From NCBI GenBank assembly GCA_002748735.1, contig PDTC01000020.1, positions 1 through 58,938 of the forward strand: DNA of 58,938 nucleotides. The letters are read 5' to 3'. This DNA comes from Desulfobulbus propionicus (GTDB lineage: Bacteria; Desulfobacterota; Desulfobulbia; Desulfobulbales; Desulfobulbaceae). Shown here piece after piece: positions 18,373 to 26,930 of this stretch. The first letter of the stretch is position 1, and each line of letters begins with the position of its first letter. The translations under genes were made by a program, and so were the position numbers. The notes under the pieces are model-generated. The model was not told the DNA's origin, searched no databases, and worked only from the letters and a program-made list of their open reading frames with translations.

Positions 18373-18407
18373 TATCAATTTTATTAAACCACTGTAAGGA
18401 GATAAAC

Positions 18408-18851
18408 ATGAGTAAGACACTGGTTGAGATGACGGCCGAGATCATTCAGTCACAGATTACCACCAAAGAGATGAGCACTGAAGAGATCAAGGTGGCACTC
18501 AATGAAACTTTCCAAACACTCCAAGGGCTCCACGCCTCGGAAACGACAGGTACAGCCCTTGAGGACAGCAGCGAGACTGGCCCGGTGATGGATCCCAAAA
18601 AATCCATCCAGAGAAATAAAATTGTCTGCCTGGAATGCGGCCAGGAATTCAAGATGCTTTCTCCGAAACATCTTAAGTCTCACGAGCTAACATCCAAGGA
18701 ATACAGAAAGAAATATGGATTCAGTGCTCGTCAGCCTCTTTGCGCCAAAGCACTTTCAGAGAAACGGTCCAAATCCGGCAAGGACCGTGGTCTTCCTGAA
18801 AACCTGCGAAAAGCAATCGCCGCCCGGACAAAAGCAAACAAGAAGAAGTAG
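18408..18851 (+). CDS. MucR/Ros-family zinc-finger transcriptional regulator
   Basis: A 147-residue DNA-binding protein. The C-terminal half has the Ros/MucR finger, IVCLECGQEFKMLSPKHLKS, followed by SKEYRKKYGFSARQPLCA, and ends in a basic tail. The N-terminal half is helical and acidic. MucR proteins bind A+T-rich promoter DNA and often control surface polysaccharide, motility or acquired genes. It stands alone with its own promoter and a strong terminator, after AAGGAG. Its targets cannot be read here. Confidence 0.88.
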   Translation: MSKTLVEMTAEIIQSQITTKEMSTEEIKVALNETFQTLQGLHASETTGTALEDSSETGPVMDPKKSIQRNKIVCLECGQEFKMLSPKHLKSHELTSKEYRKKYGFSARQPLCAKALSEKRSKSGKDRGLPENLRKAIAARTKANKKK

Positions 18852-18860
18852 TCTTGATCC

Positions 18861-18907
18861 ATACCCCTCGGTTGCAAGCATGAAGGCAACCGAGGGGTAT
18901 TTTTTTT
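18861..18907 (+). terminator. Strong intrinsic terminator of the MucR-type gene
   Basis: ATACCCCTCGGTTGC (18861-18875) pairs perfectly with GCAACCGAGGGGTAT (18886-18900), a 15-base stem with a 10-base loop, followed by a run of T to 18907. It isolates the regulator from murI. Confidence 0.95.
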
Positions 18908-18941
18908 GTGTTCATCAATCCCCTCTTTTCTCTTCCTGGCC

Positions 18942-19730
18942 ATGATCGGCATTTTTGCCTCTAGTGTAGGTGGATTGACAGTTGTTCGCGCCATTGAACA
19001 ACTCTGTCCCGGGATCCCCACTGTTTATCTGGGTGACCTTGCCCGGACCCCTTATGGTAACAAGAGTGCTGCAACCATCCTTGACTATTCCCGCCGTGGC
19101 GTAAAATTCCTCCGTGATCAAGGCGCACGTCTTATCATTATCGCCTGTCACAGTGCCTCCAGCATTGCTGCTGATACCCTGCGGCAAGAACTAAGCACGC
19201 GAATCATCGACGTCATCGACCCGGTGGTGAACCGTGTGGTTAAACTCAGTGACAACGGCAGGATAGGGGTGATCGGTACACAGGCAACCATAGAGAGTGG
19301 TATCTATCAGGAACGCATTACCTCACTTCGTCCCGGCTTCAGCGTTTACAGCCAACCCTGCCCTCTGCTCGTGCCGCTGATTGAGGAAGGCTGGCTGAAT
19401 CGCCGCGAGACCAAGATGATCGTCAAAAAATATCTCCATCCTCTCAAACAACAGCAAATAGACACACTGGTGCTCGGTTGTAGCCATTATCCGCTGCTCA
19501 ACGAGGTGATCCACCCGAGGATCGGCAAAAAAGTTGCACTGGTCGATTCCGCATTGGTAACAGCCCGGCATCTCGACAACCTGTTCAGGACAACCCCAGA
19601 GTTGACAACAGCACTGTACGATCCACATCGCCCCAGCACCTTCTTCGTCACCGATGTGACCCGGCAGATACAGGCCCTGGCGTCGAACATCTGCAACCGC
19701 GACCTCCATCTGGAATTTACCAATGTCTAA
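18942..19730 (+). CDS. murI: Glutamate racemase-like protein with altered active-site motif
   Basis: Glutamate racemase makes D-glutamate for peptidoglycan. Start set at ATG 18942; an earlier TTG overlaps the terminator. The 262-residue protein keeps family layout: VYLGDLARTPYGNKS, first catalytic cysteine C69 (IIIACHSASS), second in LVLGCSHYPLLNEV, and VDSA near the end. But the first motif, normally FDSGxGG, reads FASSVGG (D to A at residue 6, G to S), and ACNTA reads ACHSA. Both cysteines remain. It may be an active variant or a racemase of other specificity. It overlaps lolA by 8 bases. Confidence 0.8.
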   Translation: MIGIFASSVGGLTVVRAIEQLCPGIPTVYLGDLARTPYGNKSAATILDYSRRGVKFLRDQGARLIIIACHSASSIAADTLRQELSTRIIDVIDPVVNRVVKLSDNGRIGVIGTQATIESGIYQERITSLRPGFSVYSQPCPLLVPLIEEGWLNRRETKMIVKKYLHPLKQQQIDTLVLGCSHYPLLNEVIHPRIGKKVALVDSALVTARHLDNLFRTTPELTTALYDPHRPSTFFVTDVTRQIQALASNICNRDLHLEFTNV

Positions 19731-20439
19731 TTCTCCACGCATTTTTTTGACCTTCCTTGTTCTCCAGTTCATCATTTTCATACCTTGTGCAGCCTTGTCC
19801 GACAACAGTGAGCAGACAACCACCATACAGCTTGCCGAATTACAGAAAAAATACAGAGCATTACAAAGTCTCTCCTTCTCCTTTCTCCAGGAGACCCGCG
19901 CAAACGGTCGTTCTCGAACCGGCAAAGGGCATGCCCTTTTCATTCATCCACAGATTTCCTCTAGTAAAGAGGGGCAAGATGCTGTGATCATGCGATGGGA
20001 TTACACAGACCCCGATCCTCAGGTTATCCTCAATAATGGCAAAACCCTGACGATCTACACCGAAAAAGACAACCAGGCCATCATCACCCCGGTCGAAGAC
20101 ATTGAAAGTGACCTGACTCACCTCCTGTTCACCGGAACCCGTAACATTGTCGAGGCATTCATGATCGAGTCGCAGCCCTCATCAGCCTCTGCAGAACTCA
20201 CAAACATTCTGTTGATACCGCGCCAGCCCCACCGACAACTCCAGTCGGTCCGTATCTGGTTTGACAAGGATCTGCTGGTCAGACGACTTCTGTTACTTGA
20301 CCATTTCGACACTGTCACTGATCTGATGTTTACCAATCTGAAGGTAAATCCTGTTCGAGCTGATGACCATCAGACCATCAACGCCACCCTTGACCTCAAG
20401 CTTCCCCCTGCAACAGAGATCATCACCCAAGAGAACTGA
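19723..20439 (+). CDS. lolA: LolA-family outer-membrane lipoprotein carrier
   Basis: LolA ferries lipoproteins through the periplasm to the outer membrane. The 238-residue protein has a signal peptide (core FLTFLVLQFIIFIPCAALS) and LolA-like features: LAELQKKYRALQSLSFSFLQ, then RWDYTDPDPQVILNNGKTL and a C-terminal VRIWFDKDLLVRRLLLLD strand pair. It starts inside the murI stop region and is probably cotranslated. Sequence match to classical LolA is moderate, so it could be a LolA-like paralogue. Confidence 0.82.
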   Translation: MSNSPRIFLTFLVLQFIIFIPCAALSDNSEQTTTIQLAELQKKYRALQSLSFSFLQETRANGRSRTGKGHALFIHPQISSSKEGQDAVIMRWDYTDPDPQVILNNGKTLTIYTEKDNQAIITPVEDIESDLTHLLFTGTRNIVEAFMIESQPSSASAELTNILLIPRQPHRQLQSVRIWFDKDLLVRRLLLLDHFDTVTDLMFTNLKVNPVRADDHQTINATLDLKLPPATEIITQEN

Positions 20440-20742
20440 ACCGTATGTCGTACACCTCTTCGTTCACGTGGTGTACCCAAACCGCATATCCCCAAGAGAA
20501 AAGGTGTATATCAAAAGCTGTCTACAGGACAAAGCGGCCTGCCCGGCCACAAGAAAGGAGTTGCCCACCCGATATAATCAGGGTAAAGAGGGCAACGGCT
20601 ACAAGATGTTACTGAAAGACTCAAAAAAATCCGACTCCCCTACCAAACAACTACCGGATCGATACAAGAAGAAGCAGTGGCGTTACCCTTTCACCTGTAA
20701 CTCCTCAGTATTCCACAATAACCAGCAAACCTCACAAACACC
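20440..20742. other. Intergenic stretch upstream of the S1-domain gene
   Basis: No gene is supported. An inverted repeat GTACACC (20450-20456) / GGTGTAC (20470-20476) lies just after lolA and could be a weak hairpin; it has no T tract. Confidence 0.35.
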
Positions 20743-21909
20743 ATGGAACGATTCGAAGACCTCCTCGATGAAAACAGCGTCAAGCAAAAAAGACTAACCC
20801 CTGGAGACCGTGTTCAAGCCACCATAGCCGGTATCAGCGGAGAATCCATATTTCTTGATATTGGCGGCAAAAGTGAAGGAGTACTTGATGCCGCCGAACT
20901 ACGGGGTGAAGATGGTACCGTTGACGCTGAACCAGGCGACACCCTCTCTGTCTATTTCCTTGCCCAGCGCAATGGCGAACTGATATTCACGGCGCGGCTG
21001 GGTGCAGGTCAGACAACACCACGCGAGATCGAAGACGCCTATCATTCAGGGATTCCAGTAAAAGGGCAGGTTACCGAAGAGGTAAAGGGTGGATTTTCCG
21101 TCTCTGTTGCTGGACAACGCTGCTTCTGCCCGTACTCTCAGATGGATATCCGCCGGATTGAATCTGCTGAGGAGTACCTGGAAAAGACCTTTGATTTCCG
21201 AGTCATCGAGTTTGGCAACAGCGGACGCAATATCATCGTCTCGGCCAGGGCAATCTTGGAGGAACAACGGGAACAGGCCAGGCAACACCTCATCGATGTG
21301 CTCCACGTCGGCGACCGGGTTAGTGGCGTTGTCACCTCACTGCGCGACTTTGGCGCATTTGTCGATCTGGGTGGAGTGGACGGCCTGATTCCCATCTCCG
21401 AACTGGCATGGGGGCAGACTGAGCGGGTTACGGATGTCCTCTCCCTGGGGCAAAAAGTGGACGTGGTCATCAAATCTCTGGACTGGGATAGGGACCGAAT
21501 CTCCCTGAGCCTCCGTGACACCCTGGAAAACCCCTGGGACTCGGTAATGACCTCGTTTCCGGTGGGCAGCCACCACGTAGGACGAGTTTCACGCCTGGCG
21601 CAGTTCGGGGCCTTTGTCACCTTGACCCCCGGAGTGGACGGGTTGCTGCATATCTCCAAACTTGGAGCGGGCAGAAGAATAGTCCATCCCCGTGAAGTCC
21701 TGGAAACTGGCCAGGAGATTTCGGTACGCATCGAAAATATTGATCAGGAAAAACAGCGGATCAGCCTGGCACCAGAGGATTATGCCAGAGAAGAGACAGA
21801 TGCCGATGCAGAGCACCAGCTACCTCCGGCGACGACCATGAATACTTCCATGGGAACACTCGGTGACCTGCTCAAGGCTCAGCTGAAAGGCAACAAAAAA
21901 AATCAGTGA
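20743..21909 (+). CDS. S1 RNA-binding domain protein, four-repeat ribosomal S1-like
   Basis: A 388-residue protein with four S1 (OB-fold) repeats, the best at GDRVSGVVTSLRDFGAFVDL (about 188) and GSHHVGRVSRLAQFGAFVTL (about 273); the first two (near 22 and 105) are more divergent. It is shorter than six-repeat S1. It probably binds mRNA in translation or stability, like YfhP/RpsA-type proteins of deltaproteobacteria. The end overlaps the end of rlmB on the other strand by 7 bases. A separate full S1 gene may exist elsewhere in the genome. Confidence 0.85.
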   Translation: MERFEDLLDENSVKQKRLTPGDRVQATIAGISGESIFLDIGGKSEGVLDAAELRGEDGTVDAEPGDTLSVYFLAQRNGELIFTARLGAGQTTPREIEDAYHSGIPVKGQVTEEVKGGFSVSVAGQRCFCPYSQMDIRRIESAEEYLEKTFDFRVIEFGNSGRNIIVSARAILEEQREQARQHLIDVLHVGDRVSGVVTSLRDFGAFVDLGGVDGLIPISELAWGQTERVTDVLSLGQKVDVVIKSLDWDRDRISLSLRDTLENPWDSVMTSFPVGSHHVGRVSRLAQFGAFVTLTPGVDGLLHISKLGAGRRIVHPREVLETGQEISVRIENIDQEKQRISLAPEDYAREETDADAEHQLPPATTMNTSMGTLGDLLKAQLKGNKKNQ

Positions 21910-22697
21910 CGACGGCGGTTGATCTCGAACATTAGGATGCCGGCGGCCACAGCAACGTTTAAAGAGTTAAACGTTGCCTGCATGGGAATGGTAATCAGAT
22001 GATCGCACTGCCTGCGGACCAGCGGACGAATCCCCTTGGCTTCGCCACCCAGCACCAGACAGACCCGACCACCGAAGTCAGCGGTGTAGACTGGCTCGGC
22101 TTCCGGCTCCACCACAGCACCGTAAATCCAATACCCAGCCTCCTTGAGAGCGGCAAGAGCGTTACTCATGTTTGTCACCTGGCTGATCTTGAGGTGAGCC
22201 AGGGCCCCGGCTGATGTCCGCGCAACTGTACCGGTCAGCGGCACACTGCGTTTTCTGGTCATGAGTACATGCCGAAAACCTGCGGCCAGGGCGGAACGAA
22301 GGATCGAACCAACATTGCGGGGGTCTTGCAGAGCATCCAGGGCCAGAATAGATGCGCCTTTACTCTCCTCAAGGTCAGCCAGCAACGCATCAAACGTCAG
22401 ACAGGGTACTGGTCCCAGCAAGGCGGCAACCCCCTGATGGGAGATCCCCCGTGTAACTCCCAGGCACCCGCAGTTAACGAAATCAACCGCTACCCCCCGT
22501 TCCCGGGCCAGGTTTATGAGATGCTGCAGGCGTTCCCCCCCCCTTCCCTTCTCGACCCGAACAGCAGTAACCCGGTGTGAGGGTTCCCTGAGCGCCTCGG
22601 TCACCGCGTTCACCCCCCAGATCAGATGATCAGGCTCACAATCAACGGATTGCCGTGCGGCAGAATCTTTTTTCCCCATGGAATTGACCGACCTCAT
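21903..22697 (-). CDS. rlmB: 23S rRNA (guanosine-2'-O-)-methyltransferase RlmB-like
   Basis: A 264-residue SpoU/TrmH-family methyltransferase. An N-terminal substrate-binding domain begins at WGVNAVTEALREP; the knotted catalytic domain shows the three family motifs: ALDALQDPRNVGSILRSALA, LVLGGEAKGIRPLVRRQCD and IPMQATFNSLNVAVAAGI. It methylates a ribose in 23S rRNA (or tRNA in relatives). It overlaps gmk by 4 bases at the end of a minus-strand group. Confidence 0.88.
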   Translation of the reverse strand: MRSVNSMGKKDSAARQSVDCEPDHLIWGVNAVTEALREPSHRVTAVRVEKGRGGERLQHLINLARERGVAVDFVNCGCLGVTRGISHQGVAALLGPVPCLTFDALLADLEESKGASILALDALQDPRNVGSILRSALAAGFRHVLMTRKRSVPLTGTVARTSAGALAHLKISQVTNMSNALAALKEAGYWIYGAVVEPEAEPVYTADFGGRVCLVLGGEAKGIRPLVRRQCDHLITIPMQATFNSLNVAVAAGILMFEINRRRH

Positions 22698-23272
22698 ACA
22701 CCCGGGCGGTGCTGCCGCAGCCGCTCGGCAATGATAATAGCGCGCAGCTCTTCCACCGCCTGTGCCAATTGATCATTGACAATCATATACTGGTACTCAC
22801 CAGCAGCTTTCAGTTCGTGGCGGCCATTTTCGAGGCGCAGCTTGATCGCCTCTTCACTCTCGGTCTGTCGTTCTCGGAGCCGCCGCTCCAGCTCCTCCAG
22901 AGAAGGTGGTGCTATAAAGACTGTCACCGGATCGGCAACCGCCATCACCTGGCGAGCGCCCTGGACGTCAATATCAAGGATCACGTCCGAGCCAAGGGCC
23001 TGCAAACGGGCCACCTCTTCTCTGCCTGTCCCGTAAAACTTGCCATGCACCTCAGCACTTTCAAGAAAGCCGCCACGATTCCGCAGAGCAAGGAATGCTT
23101 CACGGGAGACAAAATAGTAATGCACGCCGTCCTGTTCTCCCGGCCGGGGAGATCTGGTGGTATGGGAAACCGAAAAGACCAGCCCTTCGAGGTTCTGCAT
23201 TACCTGCCGAAGGATCGTGGTCTTGCCGCACCCTGAAGGTGCTGACAGCACCAGGAGCCGTCCCTTACGCAT
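22694..23272 (-). CDS. gmk: Guanylate kinase
   Basis: Converts GMP to GDP with ATP. The 192-residue protein is full length, with P-loop LSAPSGCGKTTILRQV, GMP-binding region SVSHTTRSPRPGEQDGVHYYFV and DVILDIDVQGARQV. It overlaps remA by 8 bases and rlmB by 4. The yicC-remA-gmk order is widely conserved, which supports all three calls. Confidence 0.96.
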   Translation of the reverse strand: MRKGRLLVLSAPSGCGKTTILRQVMQNLEGLVFSVSHTTRSPRPGEQDGVHYYFVSREAFLALRNRGGFLESAEVHGKFYGTGREEVARLQALGSDVILDIDVQGARQVMAVADPVTVFIAPPSLEELERRLRERQTESEEAIKLRLENGRHELKAAGEYQYMIVNDQLAQAVEELRAIIIAERLRQHRPGV

Positions 23273-23573
23273 CGCTGTCCCTTTCCTTGATGCGCTGCAG
23301 AAAGGGCTCCAGACTACGGTGTTCCGAATCCAGCGCGGCCAGCCGTTGATTTATGGTCTCCGGTTGTACTGAGGTCAGGACCAGGTGACCGGTATCCAGC
23401 AGGATGATCCCCCGGGTACGCCGTCCCTCGGTCACATCGATGAGCCGCTGTTCTTTTCTGGCCTCTTCCTTAAGTTTACGCACAGGTGATGAGCCCGGAT
23501 TGACAACCGCCAAAATCCGGCTGACCATAACCACATTACCAAAACCAACATTGACCAGCCTGTTGGCAGTCAT
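23265..23573 (-). CDS. remA: RemA/DUF370-family regulatory protein
   Basis: A 102-residue protein of the RemA (extracellular matrix regulator, DUF370) family. The opening RLVNVGFGNVVMVSRILAVV and the middle RTRGIILLDTGHLVLTSVQP are diagnostic. RemA in Bacillus binds DNA as a ring; in deltaproteobacteria the role is unproven. ATG at 23573, after GGAG, chosen over GTG at 23585. Located between yicC and gmk as usual. Confidence 0.88.
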   Translation of the reverse strand: MTANRLVNVGFGNVVMVSRILAVVNPGSSPVRKLKEEARKEQRLIDVTEGRRTRGIILLDTGHLVLTSVQPETINQRLAALDSEHRSLEPFLQRIKERDSDA

Positions 23574-23600
23574 GCTGTTCTCCACAAAAACATCAGCACC

Positions 23601-24482
23601 TCATTCGAGATTCTGCACTTGCTCACGCAATTTTTCGATCTCGTTTTTCAGTTCCACACAGACATGGGCGATATCCGGCGCACTGATCTTCGACGCCAGA
23701 GTGTTGACCTCGCGCAGGAACTCCTGCAAGAGAAAATCCAGCCTACGGCCCACCGGCTGATCCTGGTCGAGGTAACGGCGAAACTGGAGCAGGTGGCTTC
23801 GTAATCGAACCAGTTCTTCAGTCACGTCCGCCTTGTCAGCCATAATCGCCGACTCCTGGGCAAGGCGCAAGGGATCAAGGTCCACGCCTGACAACAACTT
23901 TTCAATCCGTCGTCCCAGTTCATTTTGTCGCTGTATCAAGATCTCCGGCACTCTTTTTTCAACATGCTCGACCATTGCGGTGAAACCAGAGATCCGGTGA
24001 AGGAGCTCACCTTTTAATGCCGCCCCCTCTTCTGCACGCATTCGATCACAATCATCCAGCGCACGGATGAGGGCCTCTTCGATTAACAGCCACGCCGCAT
24101 CGACGTCGGCAACCTCTTCCTCGTGAACAATCAGATCTCGACATGTCAGCAGCTCGGCCAGAGCAGGCCTTTGCTCAAGATCACACAGTTGCCCCAGCTG
24201 CCGCAGGCAACCATGATACTGCTGGGCCAGCTCCTCGTTAAGCACCAGTCGGGTGCCAGCTGTCTCCTGCCCGCTTACTGTACAGGTAATCTCCACCCTG
24301 CCGCGATCAAGTCGAGCAGTGACTTCTTTTTTGATCCGATCTTCCAGTATATTGAAATTACGAGGTAAATTGACTCGCTGATCAAGAAAACGATGATTGA
24401 CCGTCCGGACCTCCACGGTCCATGTCTTCTCTTGATCCTTACTCTCGCCACGGCCGAAACCGGTCATACTGCGGGGCCGCAT
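23601..24482 (-). CDS. yicC: YicC-family endoribonuclease
   Basis: A 293-residue YicC protein. It opens RSMTGFGRGESKDQEKTWTV, then VEVRTVNHRFLDQRVNLPRN and ends with the C-terminal DUF1732-type helices (RRLDFLLQEFLREVNTLASK). Family members are ribonucleases acting on RNA including small RNA. ATG at 24482 was chosen because AAGGAGG lies six bases before it; a start at 24503 would add seven residues. First gene of the yicC-remA-gmk-rlmB group. Confidence 0.92.
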   Translation of the reverse strand: MRPRSMTGFGRGESKDQEKTWTVEVRTVNHRFLDQRVNLPRNFNILEDRIKKEVTARLDRGRVEITCTVSGQETAGTRLVLNEELAQQYHGCLRQLGQLCDLEQRPALAELLTCRDLIVHEEEVADVDAAWLLIEEALIRALDDCDRMRAEEGAALKGELLHRISGFTAMVEHVEKRVPEILIQRQNELGRRIEKLLSGVDLDPLRLAQESAIMADKADVTEELVRLRSHLLQFRRYLDQDQPVGRRLDFLLQEFLREVNTLASKISAPDIAHVCVELKNEIEKLREQVQNLE

Positions 24483-24527
24483 ACGCCCTCCTTCTCTGGC
24501 CATCTGTCAGTGTTCAATTGTTGGAAA

Positions 24528-25562
24528 TTACACCGCCGCATCCTTACGCTTTGCCTGGGACACCACTGCGTGAAGTTCTTCCAGGCTCACCGAAGCAGTG
24601 CCGACCTTGCCGACGACGATGCCAGCGGCATAATTTGCCAATAGAGCAGCGTCTGCCATGGAACACCCCACTGCCATCCCCAGGGCCATGGTCGCGGCCA
24701 CCGTGTCACCGGCGCCGGTAACATCATACACTTCCTTGGCATTGGTGGGAATGGTCACCCGTGCCTCGTTGCCTTCCAAAAGCGCCATGCCAGCTTCACC
24801 CCTGGTCACCAGCACTCCATCCAGCTCATAGTCTTCGTGGATACGACGTGCCGCAGCCCAGAGGGTCTGCTCGTCACTGATATCGAGTCCACTGATCAAG
24901 GCCGCTTCGTGATGATTGGGGGTGATGACGGTGGCCCCAACAAACCGGTGCATGTTGGCAGGTTTAGGATCGACGATCAAGGGCAGAGACCTGCCGCTGT
25001 CGCGACGAACATCTTCAAGGAGTCTGTGCAGCCGCACCATCAGCCCCTCGTTGACCACACCTTTGGCATAATCAGAGATGACCACTGCATCAAACGCACT
25101 CACGTTTTCTTCGAGATACTCAAGGAGAAACGACAGGGTGTCACCGGCTACATCTCCGGCCTGTTCCCGGTCGAACCGAACAACCTGCTGTCCCTGAGCG
25201 ATGATTCGAGTTTTGACGGTTGTCGGTCGATCACTGTGGATAACACCGGCACTTTCAGCCGGTAACGCAGCCAGCAAGCTACAGGCGGTACCCCCCATGG
25301 CATCCCTGCCGGCAATACCGCATAATGCCCCAGAACCGCCCAAAGAAATGATATTGCGCAGTACATTGGCTGCCCCCCCGAGGAGCAGTTCCTCGCGGGT
25401 CACGTTCACCACGGGAACCGGCGCTTCCGGTGAAATCCTGGCAACCGTCCCCCAGATGAAATGATCAACGATGATATCACCAATCACGAGGACCTTGGCA
25501 TCCCGAAAGCGCTCTATCACCTGCGAAAGACCTTCTGGTGCCTTCGGTTGCTGCGGATGCAT
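24528..25562 (-). CDS. rfaE1: D-glycero-beta-D-manno-heptose-7-phosphate kinase
   Basis: A 344-residue PfkB-family kinase matching the N-terminal half of HldE (also called RfaE1 or HldA), which makes heptose 1,7-bisphosphate for lipopolysaccharide core. Motifs: LVIGDIIVDHFIWGTVARIS, ELLLGGAANVLRNIISLGG, SDYAKGVV and the catalytic loop VYDVTGAGDTVAATMAL. The nucleotidyltransferase half is absent, so the kinase is a separate gene here. It shares direction with yicC and skp. Confidence 0.92.
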   Translation of the reverse strand: MHPQQPKAPEGLSQVIERFRDAKVLVIGDIIVDHFIWGTVARISPEAPVPVVNVTREELLLGGAANVLRNIISLGGSGALCGIAGRDAMGGTACSLLAALPAESAGVIHSDRPTTVKTRIIAQGQQVVRFDREQAGDVAGDTLSFLLEYLEENVSAFDAVVISDYAKGVVNEGLMVRLHRLLEDVRRDSGRSLPLIVDPKPANMHRFVGATVITPNHHEAALISGLDISDEQTLWAAARRIHEDYELDGVLVTRGEAGMALLEGNEARVTIPTNAKEVYDVTGAGDTVAATMALGMAVGCSMADAALLANYAAGIVVGKVGTASVSLEELHAVVSQAKRKDAAV

Positions 25563-25579
25563 GTCGCGTGGTGCCCTTG

Positions 25580-26107
25580 TTATTTCATCTGTTTGTTCAG
25601 TGCCTTGACAAGCGCATCAGAGACGTCAATGGCATCGTCAAAGTACAACACTGATCTGCGGGGAAGGATAACGGTGAACTTTTCTTCTTCTGCATACGAT
25701 TTTACGGTCTTTTCGAGGTTCTCGAGGATAGGCCCCAGATATTTTTCCTGCAGGTTTTTCAATTCGAGATTGGCATCCTCCTGCTTCATTGCCATATCCC
25801 GGCGTTTCTTTTTAAATTCCAGGGCCTTTTCCTGCTTCATCTCCTCACTCCACGCCGAACTCTTCTTCTCAATCTCTTTTTTCAGAGCAAGAAGAGCATC
25901 CTCATCCGTCTTAAATGATTCACGCAACTCCTTCATCCGTGTATCAATAACAGCCTGAGCTTTTTTGCCCGCCTCTGACGCGGCAATCACCTTCTGCATA
26001 TTCATGACACCAATTTTGATCTCAGCAGAAAAAACCGTATTAACGGTACCACAAAGATTCAGGACAAGGATAACAGCACAACCGGTCAGTACAGTACGGA
26101 TCTTCAC
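25580..26107 (-). CDS. skp: Skp/OmpH-family periplasmic chaperone
   Basis: A 175-residue exported protein that holds unfolded outer-membrane proteins. A GTG at 26107, five bases after GGAGG, gives the signal peptide VKIRTVLTGCAVILVLNLCG. The mature part opens KIGVMNMQKVIAASEAGKKA and has a long charged helical arm (about residues 60-130), then a hydrophobic C-terminal strand with VILPRRSVLYFDDAIDVSDA. An upstream start at 26179 would spoil the signal peptide. It lies between pal and the heptose kinase gene, an envelope group. Confidence 0.9.
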   Translation of the reverse strand: MKIRTVLTGCAVILVLNLCGTVNTVFSAEIKIGVMNMQKVIAASEAGKKAQAVIDTRMKELRESFKTDEDALLALKKEIEKKSSAWSEEMKQEKALEFKKKRRDMAMKQEDANLELKNLQEKYLGPILENLEKTVKSYAEEEKFTVILPRRSVLYFDDAIDVSDALVKALNKQMK

Positions 26108-26184
26108 AAAAACCTCCTCTAAAAAATTAACGAGACAGTACATAGACACTTTCTGTCGCTTCAACAGAGATGATGACAACGGCA

Positions 26185-26220
26185 GAAAAAGAAAAAGCCG
26201 GGCAGGATTCCCCGCCCGGC
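26185..26220 (-). terminator. Intrinsic terminator after pal
   Basis: On the minus strand GCCGGGC (26220-26214) pairs with GCCCGGC (26203-26197), followed by TTTTTCTTTTT. It ends pal transcription and separates it from skp. Confidence 0.88.
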
Positions 26221-26242
26221 CGATGACACCACTATACGTCGG

Positions 26243-26746
26243 CTATTTAACAATGACGAAATCATCACGCCTGTTTTGCGCCCAGGAGAGCTCATCCTGG
26301 CCAAAGAGCAGCAGTTTTTCCTCTCCCCAGCTGACAGTCGTCATCCGTTCAGCGGCCACACCCAGATTCGCCAGGTGTTGTTTTGCTTTCAGGGCACGAC
26401 GTTCGCCCAAAGCGAGATTATACTCCTTGGTGCCACGTGGATCGCAGTTACCTTCAATGCGAACGTTAACATTTTCATGTTCCCTGAGAAACTCTGCATT
26501 CTTCTCTATGCGCATAATCTGCTCGCCCACGATATTCGACGCATCAAATGCAAAATAGATGGGCAGCATAGGGCCAGAAGTTCGTCCCTCAAGGATATCT
26601 GATTCCTGGGTCTCCAAGGGTTCAGTCACTTCCACGACCTCGTTGGCTTCAGTTACCTCCTTGACAGGCTTTTTTTTCCCGCATCCCGAAACCCCCAAAA
26701 GCATACCAACCGCCAAGGTCAGTGCCAGTAGTTTGACATTCCGCAT
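26243..26746 (-). CDS. pal: Peptidoglycan-associated lipoprotein Pal
   Basis: A 167-residue outer-membrane lipoprotein. The lipobox GVSGC puts the modified cysteine at residue 22. The OmpA-like peptidoglycan-binding domain follows (YFAFDASNI, then VRIEGNCDPRGTKEYNLALG and GERRALKAKQHLANLGV). Pal normally works with TolB and TolA in outer-membrane constriction; those genes are not next to it. It is divergent from the phosphorylase gene and ends in its own terminator. Confidence 0.93.
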   Translation of the reverse strand: MRNVKLLALTLAVGMLLGVSGCGKKKPVKEVTEANEVVEVTEPLETQESDILEGRTSGPMLPIYFAFDASNIVGEQIMRIEKNAEFLREHENVNVRIEGNCDPRGTKEYNLALGERRALKAKQHLANLGVAAERMTTVSWGEEKLLLFGQDELSWAQNRRDDFVIVK

Positions 26747-26930
26747 CGTTGCCTCCTACAGCTCAGTTAACAAGGTATACTACTGTGCAACATACATTAC
26801 TTTACCTATCCAGAAAAACAACAATATTTTTTTGGATTCCGAATATACTTGCAAAACCTTGTCACCCTATCTAAAGTCTGGTTCTACGTTGTTTTTTTCT
26901 GCTAACTATTTTCTATCTGACATATATACT

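Noticed and set aside
26559-26930. N-terminal extension of the phosphorylase
   Set aside because: Its first part is antisense to pal and the residues look non-coding; family proteins do not have it. The real start is probably the GTG at 26931.
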